DNA from: Helicobacter sp. 12S02634-8
Lineage (GTDB): Bacteria > Campylobacterota > Campylobacteria > Campylobacterales > Helicobacteraceae
Direction of reading: 5' to 3'
Assembly (NCBI RefSeq): GCF_002272865.1
Contig: NZ_MLAP01000004.1
Location: 90,034-154,033 of the forward strand
Length of the DNA: 64,000 bases
Below the pieces are notes generated by a model. It was given only the letters and a program-made list of their open reading frames with translations, made no database searches and was not told the DNA's origin. Below, one piece after another: positions 43,450 through 51,514 of this stretch. Position 1 is the first letter of the stretch. Every line of letters starts with the position of its first letter. Made by a program: the position numbers and the translations under genes.

Positions 43450-44046
43450 ATGACAAAAAAAGTAATCATCATCGGAGGGAGTGTAGCAGGCTTGAGTGCT
43501 GCACTCATACTCGCTTCAGCCATAAAAGACGATCTTGTATTTGATCTCACTATCATCGATGAGGGCAAAGGCGATATTCTCAAAGCCGAAGTCCGCAATG
43601 TGCCCTTTTTCCCGCAAGCTATCAAAGGAGAGCAGATTATCGAGCATATCAAAACACAAATCCAAGACTTCACCAAAGCTCGCTATATCAACGCCAAAGC
43701 AACTGAAATATCAGGCTCTAAAGGGGCTATAAAAGTTCAGACAACACAAGGAGCTTTTGAGGGAGATTATCTCATTATCGCCACAGGAGCAGGTGCGTTT
43801 GATATCCAAGGACTTGGCGCTATCACACAACCACACCCATTAATGCCAAAGGCTGGCAAGATTATGCTCAAGCACACAGGCAGAAATCTCATCAAAGATG
43901 GTATCTATGTCGCAGGGATTGCCTCAGGAGTCACTACGATGGTAAGCTGCGCGATGGGGAGTGCGACAGAGAGTGCGTGCGCGATTTTGAGCGATATCAA
44001 AGGTGCTGTGAGCGTGATCCACGACTCTAAAGGCTCTAGGGATTAA
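43450..44046 (+). CDS. Small FAD-dependent, thioredoxin-reductase-like protein
   Basis: 198 residues. N-terminal Rossmann motif VIIIGGSVAGLSAALIL, the second FAD motif LIIATGAGAF, and a C-terminal GIYVAGIASGVTTMV like the FAD-closing motif of TrxB. The NADPH-binding domain and the CxxC redox pair of thioredoxin reductase are absent, so it is an FAD-only half of the fold. AAAGGA precedes the ATG. Partner and reaction unknown; the link to the TauE/SafE exporter suggests sulfur or thiol redox. Confidence 0.75.
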   Translation: MTKKVIIIGGSVAGLSAALILASAIKDDLVFDLTIIDEGKGDILKAEVRNVPFFPQAIKGEQIIEHIKTQIQDFTKARYINAKATEISGSKGAIKVQTTQGAFEGDYLIIATGAGAFDIQGLGAITQPHPLMPKAGKIMLKHTGRNLIKDGIYVAGIASGVTTMVSCAMGSATESACAILSDIKGAVSVIHDSKGSRD

Positions 44047-44136
44047 AAAGGTGGGGGCTATCCCCTCTCTATTTTGCCCTGCTGTTTTCTGTAAGATTGG
44101 GCTTGATACTTGTGCGTTTTGCGTATGACTTAAAAA

Positions 44137-44373
44137 TTATCTGTATAGACGCATTTGGGTATTGAGCATATCTTGCTTGATAGCCCTCTCTACAAAAACA
44201 TTATGGGCTTTCATATCCATAAAATTCTTATCGATAGATATTTGCCCATTTTTTGGTAAAAAAACTATAATTTTACCTAAATACGGATTATCCCTATCTT
44301 GATAAAATATTTCTTTAAATTTATCCAAACGCACCTTGATATTGCCAAATATCTCATCTATTGATAAGACTAA
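44137..44373 (-). pseudogene. Possible truncated gene fragment
   Basis: Open frame with a protein-like sequence (IDEIFGNIKVRLDKFKEIF, then IIVFLPKNGQISIDKNFMD) ending LNTQMRLYR-stop. There is no good start codon or ribosome site; the best is a GTG at 44334. The coherent sequence breaks off near 44361, where the first copy of the duplicated promoter begins, so it may be the 3' end of a gene cut by that rearrangement. No homologue recognised. Confidence 0.3.
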
Positions 44374-44463
44374 TTATCATTACTTTTTGTAACAGAAAAA
44401 TATATTTTACTATATGTTTTTTATTTAATCATTGACAAAATATTTTTGATTTTATAGACTATA
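44361..44463 (+). promoter_or_regulatory. Duplicated promoter cassette, copy 1
   Basis: About 103 bp, roughly 85 % identical by eye to 44897-45000. It holds -35 TTGACA (44432-44437), a 17-base spacer and -10 TAGACT (44455-44460), plus a conserved upstream block ATCATTACTTT and TGTAACA. GATAA/TTATC arms in copy 1 hint at a Fur-like site. It drives the small membrane protein gene at 44566. Confidence 0.75.
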
Positions 44464-44565
44464 CCCCCATAGCATATTCTAAAATTTAGCTTAATATTTA
44501 TAATATCTGTGGCATTAAGACTTAGTTAGAAAACCATTATTTTGGCAATAAAAGGATTGGACTTG

Positions 44566-44877
44566 ATGGGAGAGAATTTATGGTTTTTTATATTTTATTT
44601 TGATGCTCCTATTTTGCTATATCTTTGGATCCATTTAGCCTATTTAAGGGCTTTTGAGAAATGGATTGCAATCGGGGGTGTGCCTTTGTATTATTGCCTG
44701 ATTCTTGTTGGAGGGTGGTGGCTATTGCCCGCCTTTGCATATCTAATATTTTTACTTTTTGTATCTTATCGAGTATTTCGTATCAAAAAAGAACGAGATT
44801 ATTTTCTGTTTTTTATTTTTCTAGTCTTTATAATTGTTTTTTTTAATTTTATCTACCATATATTCAATCAATATTAG
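44566..44877 (+). CDS. Small uncharacterised membrane protein
   Basis: 103 residues, three hydrophobic segments (about 5-25, 38-65, 78-100), rich in Phe, Tyr and Trp, with a short RIKKERD loop that should face the cytoplasm. AAAGGA precedes the ATG at 44566; an in-frame TTG at 44542 is less likely. It lies between the two copies of the duplicated promoter, so it may have arrived with one of them. AT-rich. No family recognised. Confidence 0.55.
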   Translation: MGENLWFFIFYFDAPILLYLWIHLAYLRAFEKWIAIGGVPLYYCLILVGGWWLLPAFAYLIFLLFVSYRVFRIKKERDYFLFFIFLVFIIVFFNFIYHIFNQY

Positions 44878-44896
44878 ATAATTTTATTTGTTATTA

Positions 44897-45000
44897 TTTA
44901 TAAGATTAAGAATCATTACTTTCTGTAACATAAAGATATATTTTACTATAAATATATTTATCTAATTATTGACAAAATATTTTTGATTTTATAGAATAGA
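44897..45000 (+). promoter_or_regulatory. Duplicated promoter cassette, copy 2
   Basis: Second copy, with -35 TTGACA (44969-44974), 17-base spacer and -10 TAGAAT (44992-44997). The start of transcription would be near 45004, at the head of the 9-bp hairpin. It drives the outer-membrane protein gene at 45046. Confidence 0.75.
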
Positions 45001-45024
45001 TATAGATATTTTGCAATATCTATA
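45001..45024 (+). promoter_or_regulatory. Hairpin at the 5' end of the outer-membrane protein mRNA
   Basis: TATAGATAT and ATATCTATA form a perfect 9-bp stem with loop TTTGCA. It begins at or just before the predicted transcription start, as in 5' stabilising stem-loops of abundant outer-membrane protein mRNAs. As DNA it could also be an operator. Copy 1 of the promoter lacks it. Confidence 0.6.
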
Positions 45025-45045
45025 TTTTATAACTTAAGGATAAAA

Positions 45046-45954
45046 ATGAAAAAATTATTCATCGTTCTATCTTCTGTCCTCTTTTTGGGTGTAGCACAAG
45101 CTACGCCCCCTGTAGAGGGCGATGTATTAGATGGGAACAATTTCGTGCTGGGTGCAGACATAAATCTTTTGCAAACCACCAAAAGAAATAGCCCTAACGC
45201 TCCTTATTTGTATGCTCCAAGCTCTATCAATGGCCAACGCATTGCATTGCCGACTTATACGCAAAAAGACAAGGCCTACTCAGATCAATTCAACGCACTC
45301 CTAGATATTTATGCTCGATATGGAATCTTAGACTATATTGAAGTCTTTGGGAACGCTAGTGGGTATTATCAAATCTCTGATAGTCGTTTCACAGATAAGC
45401 ACACCAATGCAATCAATTTTGCCAACGCAAATATCGGTGTGATGGCTACACTCTATAAAGGCGATGCGTTCCGCTTCATTATCGGGGATAATTCTGATAT
45501 TATCAGCAACACGATATTTGCTGACTCTGGGAGCAATATACAGCTTTTTAAGGGGCATACCTTTTTCATCAATCTAATCAAAAGAAAAGAAGAAGAGGGC
45601 AAAATGTCATCATTTACAGCCCAATTCTACTACCGACTCAATCCCAAGCAAAACCATGCAGACACGAGCCTCAAGCTCGGAAATGAATATGGAGCAAACT
45701 TTTTATGGCAGTTTGCAAAAGGCAAGCAGCTAGGCTATATACAAGGCACAGTGGCAATGAGAGATGTGGATAAAATCAATAACATTGCTTTAGATGGTGG
45801 TTATGGAAATAGTGTTGGCACAGGGTTTGCAGTCGGAGGAAAATATGATTTGAGCGATCACTTGGGGTTAAAATATGATATCCATTTTATGACTTATGGA
45901 CTCGATTATAATGCTTCAAATGTGGGTATCACTTTTGGAATGTATTTCAAATAA
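45046..45954 (+). CDS. Outer-membrane protein, uncharacterised
   Basis: 302 residues with a signal peptide (MKKLFIVLSSVLFLGVAQA, cleaved before TPP). The rest is strand-rich (FVLGADINLLQTT, EVFGNASGYYQI, FTAQFYYRLNPKQN, LKYDIHFMTYGLDY) and ends VGITFGMYFK, a barrel-type final strand with Phe before the last Lys. AAGGA precedes the ATG. Strong promoter and 5' hairpin suggest high expression. Family not recognised. Confidence 0.72.
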   Translation: MKKLFIVLSSVLFLGVAQATPPVEGDVLDGNNFVLGADINLLQTTKRNSPNAPYLYAPSSINGQRIALPTYTQKDKAYSDQFNALLDIYARYGILDYIEVFGNASGYYQISDSRFTDKHTNAINFANANIGVMATLYKGDAFRFIIGDNSDIISNTIFADSGSNIQLFKGHTFFINLIKRKEEEGKMSSFTAQFYYRLNPKQNHADTSLKLGNEYGANFLWQFAKGKQLGYIQGTVAMRDVDKINNIALDGGYGNSVGTGFAVGGKYDLSDHLGLKYDIHFMTYGLDYNASNVGITFGMYFK

Positions 45955-45984
45955 TCTTTATAATTGCCCTTTAGGCAAGTGCTT

Positions 45985-46002
45985 AAAAAAAAAGGGGGGG
46001 GG
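45985..46002. repeat. Homopolymer junction A9-G9
   Basis: A9 (45985-45993) joined to G9 (45994-46002), 31 bases after the outer-membrane protein gene and 33 before the end of convergent mutY. A short TTGCC/GGCAA hairpin precedes it. Confidence 0.85.
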
Positions 46003-46035
46003 CTTATGAAGTGATGGGATCTATCAGGCTAGGAA

Positions 46036-47043
46036 TCAATCCAAATGCACTCTTAAGATCTCCTTGCTTGCTAGCAAGTCTAATACCTTAAGTGTCATAG
46101 CACTGATGGGTAAATCAGCTAATTCTTGGGGAGTGAAGAGCACTACTCCCTTGGAATCTTCAAGATATTTTTTATCTGAGAGCAAATACACTCTTACCTC
46201 TAAGCGATGGTTTGTATAAAAATGCTTAAAAGACCCTATCAATGGGAACTCTAAAAGTCTATCACTGCATATTTTAGGAAAATTATATAATCCTTGATAG
46301 GATAAAATATTATCCAAAGCCAGTGCGACCTTACCCTCTTGGATATACACTCCCAAATCATAAACAAGCTGCTTGTAGGTTATTTTAGACTTTTGTGTAT
46401 AAAGTGTGGGCGTGTCTTTGCCCTTGCAGTGGCTTTGCAACGGGCATAATGGGCATTTTGGCAAAAGTGGCAAGCATACACTCGCCCCAATATCTAGGAG
46501 GGCTTGATTATGACTGAAGCTATCTGTGTGGTTGAGAAATGCTTGAGCATATCTTTGTAACTCGCCCATACTAGGTGCTTTGAGGGCAAAGAATCGTGAA
46601 AGCACTCTTTTGATATTCCCATCTACAAAGCTCACAGCCCGCCCAAAGCCAAAACAAGCAATAGCCCCTGCTGTATACGCCCCGATACCAGGGAGTTTGA
46701 TGAGCTCTTTAGGGTCAGAGGGCAAGGATTGGCGACAGATTTTAGCTGTTTTGAGCATATTTTTTGCCCTCAAGTAATATCCCAACCCACGCCATAGCCT
46801 TAAAACAGCATTTTCATCAGCCTTTGATAGCACTTCTAGTGTGGGGAAAGTATCCAAAAAGGGAAAGTAATATTTATCCAAAACGACAGAAACTTGAGTC
46901 TGCTGCAGCATGATTTCACTGACATAGACACCATAAGGGGCATGAGTGCCTTTGAGATTACGCCAAGGCAAGCTCTTACGCCCATAAATCCCATACCACT
47001 CCAGCAACATCTGATGGATATGGTCTAAGGTTCTTTTTTCCAT
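46036..47043 (-). CDS. mutY: A/G-specific adenine glycosylase MutY
   Basis: Removes adenine opposite 8-oxoguanine. 335 residues: VSEIMLQQTQVSVVLDKYY with the catalytic Glu, the HhH-GPD LPGIGAYTAGAIACFG and VDGNIKRVLSR with catalytic Asp, the [4Fe-4S] ligands C-x6-C-x2-C-x5-C in CLPLLPKCPLCPLQSHC, and a shortened C-terminal NUDIX-like domain. The ribosome site is poor (AAGAACAG). Confidence 0.94.
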   Translation of the reverse strand: MEKRTLDHIHQMLLEWYGIYGRKSLPWRNLKGTHAPYGVYVSEIMLQQTQVSVVLDKYYFPFLDTFPTLEVLSKADENAVLRLWRGLGYYLRAKNMLKTAKICRQSLPSDPKELIKLPGIGAYTAGAIACFGFGRAVSFVDGNIKRVLSRFFALKAPSMGELQRYAQAFLNHTDSFSHNQALLDIGASVCLPLLPKCPLCPLQSHCKGKDTPTLYTQKSKITYKQLVYDLGVYIQEGKVALALDNILSYQGLYNFPKICSDRLLEFPLIGSFKHFYTNHRLEVRVYLLSDKKYLEDSKGVVLFTPQELADLPISAMTLKVLDLLASKEILRVHLD

Positions 47044-47134
47044 CTGTTCTTATCGAGTATTTTAATATGTCCTAATATAACCTAGCGAGCCTGCTTCAAA
47101 AGTCTATTTTTAATGTTTTTAAAACCTTGAGGGC

Positions 47135-48259
47135 TTAGGGCGTTTCAATCAAGGTCTTAGCATCGACAAAGGGCAAACCAAAGGCTTGGGCCACAGTTTT
47201 AAGCCCTATTTTGCCTCCATAGGCGTTCAAGCCATCTAATGCACCGGGCATTTTAAGCATTTCTTTCCAACCAGAATTAGCGATACTTAAAATATAAGGC
47301 ATTGATTCATTAGAATAGCAGATACTCGCAGTTCTAGCGACCACACCAGGCATATTGGGAACGCCATAGTGCAAAATCCCATCAACAAAATAAGTCGGGT
47401 CATCGTGGGTTGTTTGATGGATTGTTTCAATACACCCCCCCAAATCGCAAGCAACATCTACGATAACACCTCCGGGATTGAGGAGCTTTAAATGTGTGCG
47501 TTTGATGACTTTGGGAGTTTGTGTCGCTGTGACTAGCACAGCCCCCACAACACCATCAGCACCTTTGAGTGCAGTTTGTATGCCCTCTTCGGTCGCATAA
47601 AGGAGCTTGACTTGATTGGCTATGACTAAAGGGTGGCTAGAAACTTTATGCACATCAATATCAAGCACCCAAACATCAGCCCCCATTCCTACCAAAGTCT
47701 TAGCCGCATTCATGCCCACGACCCCACCACCAACGACTACGACCTTTGCAGGAGGCACGCCCGCACACCCACCAATAAGAATCCCACGCCCTCCACGATG
47801 GGTGCAAAAATACTCAGCGATAAGCTGTGCAGCAAGCTTCCCTGCTACTTCGCTCATAGGGGCTAGGACAGGGTAGTTGTTTTTAGGACCAGGTATGGTT
47901 TCTCCACAGATTGAAGTCACGCCAGAATCCACCAAAGCTTGCGCGAGCTCTTTAGAATATGCTAAATCCAAAAAGCTATATAAAATCATATCTTTACGCA
48001 GATATTTGTATTCAGACTCTAAGGGTTCTTTGCATTTGATGAGTAATTGAGCCTTTTCCCAAACCGTTTTGGCTTCAGGGACTACTTGTGCCCCTGCTTC
48101 ACGATACATCGCATCGCTAAAGCCGATTTCTTCCCCCAAGCCTGCTTGCACCAACACTTGATGGCTAGAGTTAGATTGGAGCAACCTAGCCACATCAGAG
48201 GGCACAAGCCCCACTCTGTGCTCATGATTCATGATTTCTTTTGGAATGCCTATAACCAC
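47135..48259 (-). CDS. ald: Alanine dehydrogenase
   Basis: Oxidative deamination of L-alanine to pyruvate and ammonia. 374 residues starting VIGIPKEIMNHEHRVGLVP, with KCKEPLESEY, the NAD-binding GGGVVGMNAAKTLVGMGADV, and DVACDLGGCIETI. The start is GTG, six bases after AAAGGA. It is near the AGCS alanine/glycine symporter and the amidohydrolase, fitting a route that feeds alanine into pyruvate. Confidence 0.94.
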   Translation of the reverse strand: MVIGIPKEIMNHEHRVGLVPSDVARLLQSNSSHQVLVQAGLGEEIGFSDAMYREAGAQVVPEAKTVWEKAQLLIKCKEPLESEYKYLRKDMILYSFLDLAYSKELAQALVDSGVTSICGETIPGPKNNYPVLAPMSEVAGKLAAQLIAEYFCTHRGGRGILIGGCAGVPPAKVVVVGGGVVGMNAAKTLVGMGADVWVLDIDVHKVSSHPLVIANQVKLLYATEEGIQTALKGADGVVGAVLVTATQTPKVIKRTHLKLLNPGGVIVDVACDLGGCIETIHQTTHDDPTYFVDGILHYGVPNMPGVVARTASICYSNESMPYILSIANSGWKEMLKMPGALDGLNAYGGKIGLKTVAQAFGLPFVDAKTLIETP

Positions 48260-48287
48260 TTTATATCCTTTATCACATATCGCACAA

Positions 48288-49619
48288 TCAAGCGATAGTG
48301 CTTTTTATAATATTACCATCTTTTAGAATAAAGACAAATTTGTCCTTGTATTGCTTCAATACTTCGATGTCTTTGAGTGGATTGCCATCAATCAGGATCA
48401 TATCTGCCCACGCACCTGGCTCTAAAACCCCTAGCTTGCCTCCTATGTATGGATTTCTCTTCCCGCTCATCTCAAATAACTCTGCATTACCTGAAGTCGC
48501 CATCACTAGAGTCTGTAAAGGGCTTAAAATCTCTGCAAAAGTCACCAAAGCTTCATTTTGAAAAGACGCAAGCTCAGGGCTAAACAATATATCTGTGCCA
48601 AAAGCATATTTTACTTTGTGTTTGAGTGCCATTTTGAGTGCATCTCTCCATTTGCCATTGAGTATTTTGCCCTTGCTGCCAGCTAAGAAATGTCCCTCAA
48701 AAGCTTGTATGCTTAGCCACGCCCCAACATTTCCAATCCTTTTGATCGTTTCTTCATCGGCCAACTGCCCGTGTTCAATCGAGCGCACTCCACCATCTAG
48801 GGCCTTTCGGATACCATCGACATTATATACATGCGAGCATACATAAGTCCCCCAATCCTTGGCAGCACCTACTGCAGCTTTGATTTCATCAAGACTAAAC
48901 TGCACGCTATCTAAAGGGTCAAAATCTGATATCACCCCTCCACCTGCGCCGATTTTAATCTGACTCGCGCCTTTTTTGAGCTGTTCTCTGACAGCAGCCA
49001 AAACTTCAGGGACACCATTGACAACTCTGAAATTGCCTAATCTCTCTAATTCAGAGCGCTCTCCACCAAATTCAGGTGCATTTTCATAAGCTGGAGCAAA
49101 ATCTCCGTGCCCTGAAGTCTGTGAGATGAAAGCCCCACTAGGGAAAATCCTAGGGCCTGTGATCATTCCTGAATCGATTGCCTTTTTGATACCAAAGCTA
49201 GCCCCTGCCATATCTCTCACGGTGGTAAAACCCCGCAAAACGGTGTCTTGGGCTTCTGTAACTGCAGCAGCATAAAATAGCCCTGGATCAGGCAGATTCA
49301 CACTATCAAGCCCCGCAGCAGCAAACATCACATGCCAATGCGCATCGCTTAGACCTGGCATTAAAAACTTGCCTTGTGCATCGACAACTTTAGTGTTTTG
49401 CGGTGGCGTGATCGCACTCGAAGAAATTTTGGCAATTTTATTCCCCACAACCAAGACATTATTATTCCCTGATAGTGCTTTTCTGCCATCAAAAACCACA
49501 GCGTTATTGATCAAAACACTTTGTTTTTCTTTGTTATTGCTATTCAACAACTCTTGTGCACCCAAAACTCCGCTAAAAGCTAAGGCTCCACCTAAAATCA
49601 ATGCTTCTCTTCTTTCCAT
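48288..49619 (-). CDS. Exported metal-dependent amidohydrolase/dipeptidase
   Basis: About 443 residues. The N-terminus MERREALILGG followed by ALAFSGVLGA looks like a Tat-type signal. Metal-site motifs of the amidohydrolase superfamily occur in order: DAHWHVMF (HxH), KIGAGGG (bridging Lys), CSHVYNVDG, SIEHGQLAD and FGTDILF. Its closest types are imidazolonepropionase-like Xaa-Pro or Xaa-Arg dipeptidases. AGGAG lies seven bases before the ATG at 49619. A periplasmic peptidase here would feed the amino-acid carriers encoded next door. Confidence 0.8.
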   Translation of the reverse strand: MERREALILGGALAFSGVLGAQELLNSNNKEKQSVLINNAVVFDGRKALSGNNNVLVVGNKIAKISSSAITPPQNTKVVDAQGKFLMPGLSDAHWHVMFAAAGLDSVNLPDPGLFYAAAVTEAQDTVLRGFTTVRDMAGASFGIKKAIDSGMITGPRIFPSGAFISQTSGHGDFAPAYENAPEFGGERSELERLGNFRVVNGVPEVLAAVREQLKKGASQIKIGAGGGVISDFDPLDSVQFSLDEIKAAVGAAKDWGTYVCSHVYNVDGIRKALDGGVRSIEHGQLADEETIKRIGNVGAWLSIQAFEGHFLAGSKGKILNGKWRDALKMALKHKVKYAFGTDILFSPELASFQNEALVTFAEILSPLQTLVMATSGNAELFEMSGKRNPYIGGKLGVLEPGAWADMILIDGNPLKDIEVLKQYKDKFVFILKDGNIIKSTIA

Positions 49620-50014
49620 AACTAAACTCCTTGTGTTCATCAAGACCATCTTTGGGATAGTCTATTTTGTATAACAACCTTTGTATGTAGTTTCAAATAT
49701 ACACAAAATATTTTTCAAATGGTATATTTTCTCTAAACTGCTAGATTGTTTTTAGAGTATATCTAAAATATTTAATACAAATAGTTATCATTAAATTTTA
49801 TATGTTGTAAATTGTAAATAATTCTTATCAGTCAATAAAATCAATAAACAATATAGTATCCTTTATCGGAGCATTGCCACTCAAGATAAAATCATTTTAG
49901 TGTATAAAAAAGTAACAATTAAAAAAATTTATACTGATTTATCCATATAAAAAGATAAATTATTTGTAGAATCTAAAGGGGGCATATTAAAATTTATAAT
50001 TGAAATGAGGCAAT
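49620..50014. other. AT-rich divergent promoter region with an inverted repeat
   Basis: Between the amidohydrolase and the AGCS symporter. TTTTAGA (49750-49756) and TCTAAAA (49762-49768) form a perfect inverted repeat with spacer GTATA. An AGTTATCATTAAA patch follows at about 49792. TTTATC/GATAAA arms lie near 49940-49962. No gene is seen in it. Confidence 0.4.
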
Positions 50015-51493
50015 ATGCAAGCAAGCAACAATGAAAGTTACGCGTTTTTGTTTTCAAAGTTTATCGCAAACACCAATGATTTTATCTGGGGGTATTATCT
50101 AGTGGTGCTTTTGCTTTTAGTGGGGCTTTACTATAGCTTCAAGCTACTTTTGCCACAGATTATGCTGGCTAAAGACGCCTTCAAGGTCATCACTGAAAAA
50201 GACCCTAATGCCAAGGGCAACAAAGACCATATCTCCCCTTATGAAGCCTTGATGATTAGTATGGGGACGCGTGTGGGTATGGGGACTATCGTGGGAATGG
50301 CAGTAGCCATTGTAGCAGGAGGCCCTGGAGCACTTGTTTGGATATGGATTGCAGCGTTTTTAAATGGCGCTGTTTCTGTGGCTGAAAACACACTCGGACA
50401 AATCTATAAAAGCAAAGATGGTGGGGCTTTCAAAGGCGGACCATCTTATTATTTAATCAAAGGTTTAAAGGCCAAAAAAGCTGCGATTTTATATAGCTGT
50501 ATCACTATTTTGATTGGCTTTACTTTTATCGCACTCTATAGCAATACCATCTACACTTCATTAGAAACTTATTTCCCATCACAAGGCGATCCATCAAGCA
50601 CTGGAGTGCATTATTTGAGTCTTTATGTTGGGCTGGTGCTGGCTGTTTTTGCTGGGGTGATGTTCTTTGGTGGAGGGCGATATATCGCTCGATTCACGAG
50701 TTATGTTACGCCTTTTATGGCAGGGCTTTTTATCATCATCTCTATCATCAGCATTTTAATGCATTATGAAAAGACCCCCGAAGTCATTGCAATGGTTTTC
50801 AAAAGTGCTTTTGATTTCCACGCAATTTTTGGAGGTTTTGCCGGAAGTGTCGTTGTTATTGGGATCCAAAGGGGGCTTTTTGCCAATGAAGCTGGGCTAG
50901 GCTCTGTCCCAGGGGCTTCTTCTTCAGCACACACCTCCCACCCTGTCAAGCAAGGTATTGTGCAAGCATTTTGTGTCTTTACAGATACTATCATTGCTAC
51001 CTTATCAATCCTCTTTATGCTCTATAGCGATACCTATGCTAAGCTCATGGCCAATGCCACAGATGGAAAAGCACAGATCAAAGATGCAATGCCCTTAGTG
51101 CAATCAGCCATGAACGAGAGTTTGGGTATCTATGGAGAATATTACATCACATTTTTAGTCATTGTCTTGACAGCTACTGTTATCATTGGGGCGTATTATG
51201 TCGGGCAGATGAATGTGAAATATCTCAAAGACAGCCCTCTCTTGCTCTTTAGCTATCGTATTTTGTCTATATTTGTCGTATTTATCGGCACACAAATATC
51301 TGTAGCTTCAGCGTGGGGGCTTGCAAATATCGCAATGGGTCTAGGGGCTACTATCAATATCATTGGAGTGTTTTTACTCTCAAAAGTTGTCAAAATAGCC
51401 CTAGATGACTACAAAGCCCAAAGAAAGCAAGGGCGCAACCCCGTTTTTAACTCTAAAAAGCTCGGTATCAAAAATGCTGAGTGCTGGGAATAA
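50015..51493 (+). CDS. Sodium:alanine/glycine symporter (AGCS family)
   Basis: 492 residues, about 11 membrane segments, with the AGCS signatures GTRVGMGTIVGMAVAIVAGGPGAL-type start (visible as MGTRVGMGTIVGMA) and NEAGLGSVPGASSSAHT. Imports L- or D-alanine or glycine with sodium. GAGG precedes the ATG. Followed after 21 bp by an amidase gene, probably one transcript, and close to alanine dehydrogenase. H. pylori has a homologue often named dagA. Confidence 0.9.
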   Translation: MQASNNESYAFLFSKFIANTNDFIWGYYLVVLLLLVGLYYSFKLLLPQIMLAKDAFKVITEKDPNAKGNKDHISPYEALMISMGTRVGMGTIVGMAVAIVAGGPGALVWIWIAAFLNGAVSVAENTLGQIYKSKDGGAFKGGPSYYLIKGLKAKKAAILYSCITILIGFTFIALYSNTIYTSLETYFPSQGDPSSTGVHYLSLYVGLVLAVFAGVMFFGGGRYIARFTSYVTPFMAGLFIIISIISILMHYEKTPEVIAMVFKSAFDFHAIFGGFAGSVVVIGIQRGLFANEAGLGSVPGASSSAHTSHPVKQGIVQAFCVFTDTIIATLSILFMLYSDTYAKLMANATDGKAQIKDAMPLVQSAMNESLGIYGEYYITFLVIVLTATVIIGAYYVGQMNVKYLKDSPLLLFSYRILSIFVVFIGTQISVASAWGLANIAMGLGATINIIGVFLLSKVVKIALDDYKAQRKQGRNPVFNSKKLGIKNAECWE

Positions 51494-51514
51494 ATCAATC
51501 ATAAAGGAAAAATC

